Source: Pseudonocardiales bacterium (GTDB lineage Bacteria; Actinomycetota; Actinomycetes; Mycobacteriales; Pseudonocardiaceae). Taken from it: a stretch of DNA of 64,000 nucleotides. The position numbers and the translations under genes are program-made. The stretch is taken from positions 1-64,000 of the forward strand of contig JAFAPC010000094.1 in assembly GCA_019247305.1 (NCBI GenBank), written 5' to 3'. This document shows, one piece after another, positions 63,381-64,000 of the stretch (within the stretch, counting starts at the first letter, position 1; each line of letters opens with the position of its first letter). Under the pieces are notes generated by a model. That model was not told the origin of the DNA. It ran no database searches and worked only from the letters and a program-made list of their open reading frames with translations.

Positions 63381-63384
63381 GTGA

Positions 63385-64000
63385 TCAGTCGGCGAGGAGT
63401 AGGGCGACGGGGTAGCGGGTGAGCAGCTCAGCCAGCGGCACGCTCTGCGACGTGGAGAAGCCGGTGAGCGCGTCGGTCCAGGAGCCTTCGGGCAACGCTA
63501 GCGCGGTCTGGCCCCAGCCGCCGCGGGCAGCCAGCCCGACGGGGAGCCGGGTGGCGACCGCGACCACCCTGTTGCGCCCGAAGGCGACGGCGTGCCGGGC
63601 GGCCGGGCCGGTGGCGCGCAGCGGGATGTAGCCGGTGAAGCGCTCGGGATGCTCGCGCCGGGCGCGCAGGGCGCGGGAGACCACGAGCAGCTTGGCCGCG
63701 CCCGAGTCGTCGACCTCGGGCAGCCAGCCACTGTCGATCCGCGCCAGCAGCTCAGCCCGGAGAGTGAAGTCCACCGGTCGACGGTTGTCCGGATCCACCA
63801 GCGATAGATCCCACAGCTCACCGCCCTGGTAGGTGTCCGGCACACCGGGCATCATCAGCTGCACCAGCACCGCGGACAGCGAGTTCGACCGCCCGGGCGG
63901 GATGATCCGGGCCGCCACCTGCGCCACCGCGGAGCGCAACGCGGGGTCCTCCACCGCGGCATCGGCGAGGGCATGCAGGGCTGACTCGAACGGCTCATTC
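63385..64000 (-). CDS. treY: Maltooligosyltrehalose synthase, C-terminal part (5' end outside window)
   Basis: About 205 visible codons: NEPFESALHALADAAVEDPA, IIPPGRSNSLSAVLVQLMMP, GVPDTYQGGELWDLSLVDPD and NRRPVDF are the conserved C-terminal motifs of TreY, which converts the reducing end of maltooligosaccharide to a trehalose unit. Same strand as treZ, 12.2 kb upstream of it; the accessory block between them breaks the usual treY-treZ neighbourhood. Confidence 0.9.
   Translation of the reverse strand, partial: NEPFESALHALADAAVEDPALRSAVAQVAARIIPPGRSNSLSAVLVQLMMPGVPDTYQGGELWDLSLVDPDNRRPVDFTLRAELLARIDSGWLPEVDDSGAAKLLVVSRALRARREHPERFTGYIPLRATGPAARHAVAFGRNRVVAVATRLPVGLAARGGWGQTALALPEGSWTDALTGFSTSQSVPLAELLTRYPVALLLAD

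Overview
The window is high-GC actinobacterial DNA, and the gene content (XRE regulators with long TPR-like tails, DUF6247 toxin-antitoxin pairs, a full-length actinobacterial nuo cluster preceded by a MenJ-type reductase, treY/treZ, Uma2 endonuclease-like genes) fits a member of the Pseudonocardiales. The genus cannot be named from the sequence. Two kinds of DNA alternate: intact core blocks (nuoA-K, bcp, treZ, treY) and accessory blocks full of conflict genes, toxin-antitoxin modules, duplications and pseudogenes.

Left end (1-7743): a C7-cyclitol cluster. A ValL/VldE-type pseudoglycosyltransferase, an NAD(P)-dependent reductase, an MFS exporter, a BadF-type kinase, a TIM-barrel sugar-phosphate isomerase, a GlgC-like nucleotidylyltransferase and a DHQS-superfamily sugar phosphate cyclase sit together, a gene set like those of validamycin/acarbose-type pathways. 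Four of the seven genes carry small indels or stops (reductase, kinase, nucleotidylyltransferase, cyclase), so the pathway looks recently inactivated.

7.8-23 kb: accessory DNA. Two NUDIX hydrolases, two near-identical XRE-TPR regulators, a TIR-membrane-WD40 protein with 14 WD40 repeats and the broken tail of a second copy, a radical SAM / DnaQ-like exonuclease / nucleotide kinase operon whose radical SAM gene is split by an 8-bp tandem duplication, a decayed IS4-type element, a DUF6247/RelE toxin-antitoxin pair and menJ.

23.1-33.9 kb: nuoA to nuoK, tightly coupled by start/stop overlaps. The cluster stops after nuoK: nuoL, nuoM and nuoN do not follow. 33.9-48.5 kb is instead a second accessory region with a BrnT-like toxin pair, an integrase fragment, an unassigned three-gene operon (ATPase, alpha/alpha-toroid membrane protein, secreted/anchored protein), VapBC, HicAB, an EACC1-like/caspase-helicase pair, a TPR protein lacking its DNA-binding domain, and an abutting gene pair including a DUF488 protein.

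48.5-64 kb: a tRNA gene with an odd anticodon loop, bcp, a DUF3618 gene and treZ, then a third accessory block that separates treZ from treY. It holds two Uma2-like genes (one frameshifted) in direct repeat around an ATPase/nuclease-like gene, a trypco2 / trypsin-NACHT operon with an uncharacterised first gene, a GNAT pseudogene and a MazEF module with a frameshifted toxin. The window ends inside treY. In total there are five toxin-antitoxin modules and at least three multi-domain conflict systems (TIR-WD40, caspase-helicase, trypsin-NACHT) in 64 kb.
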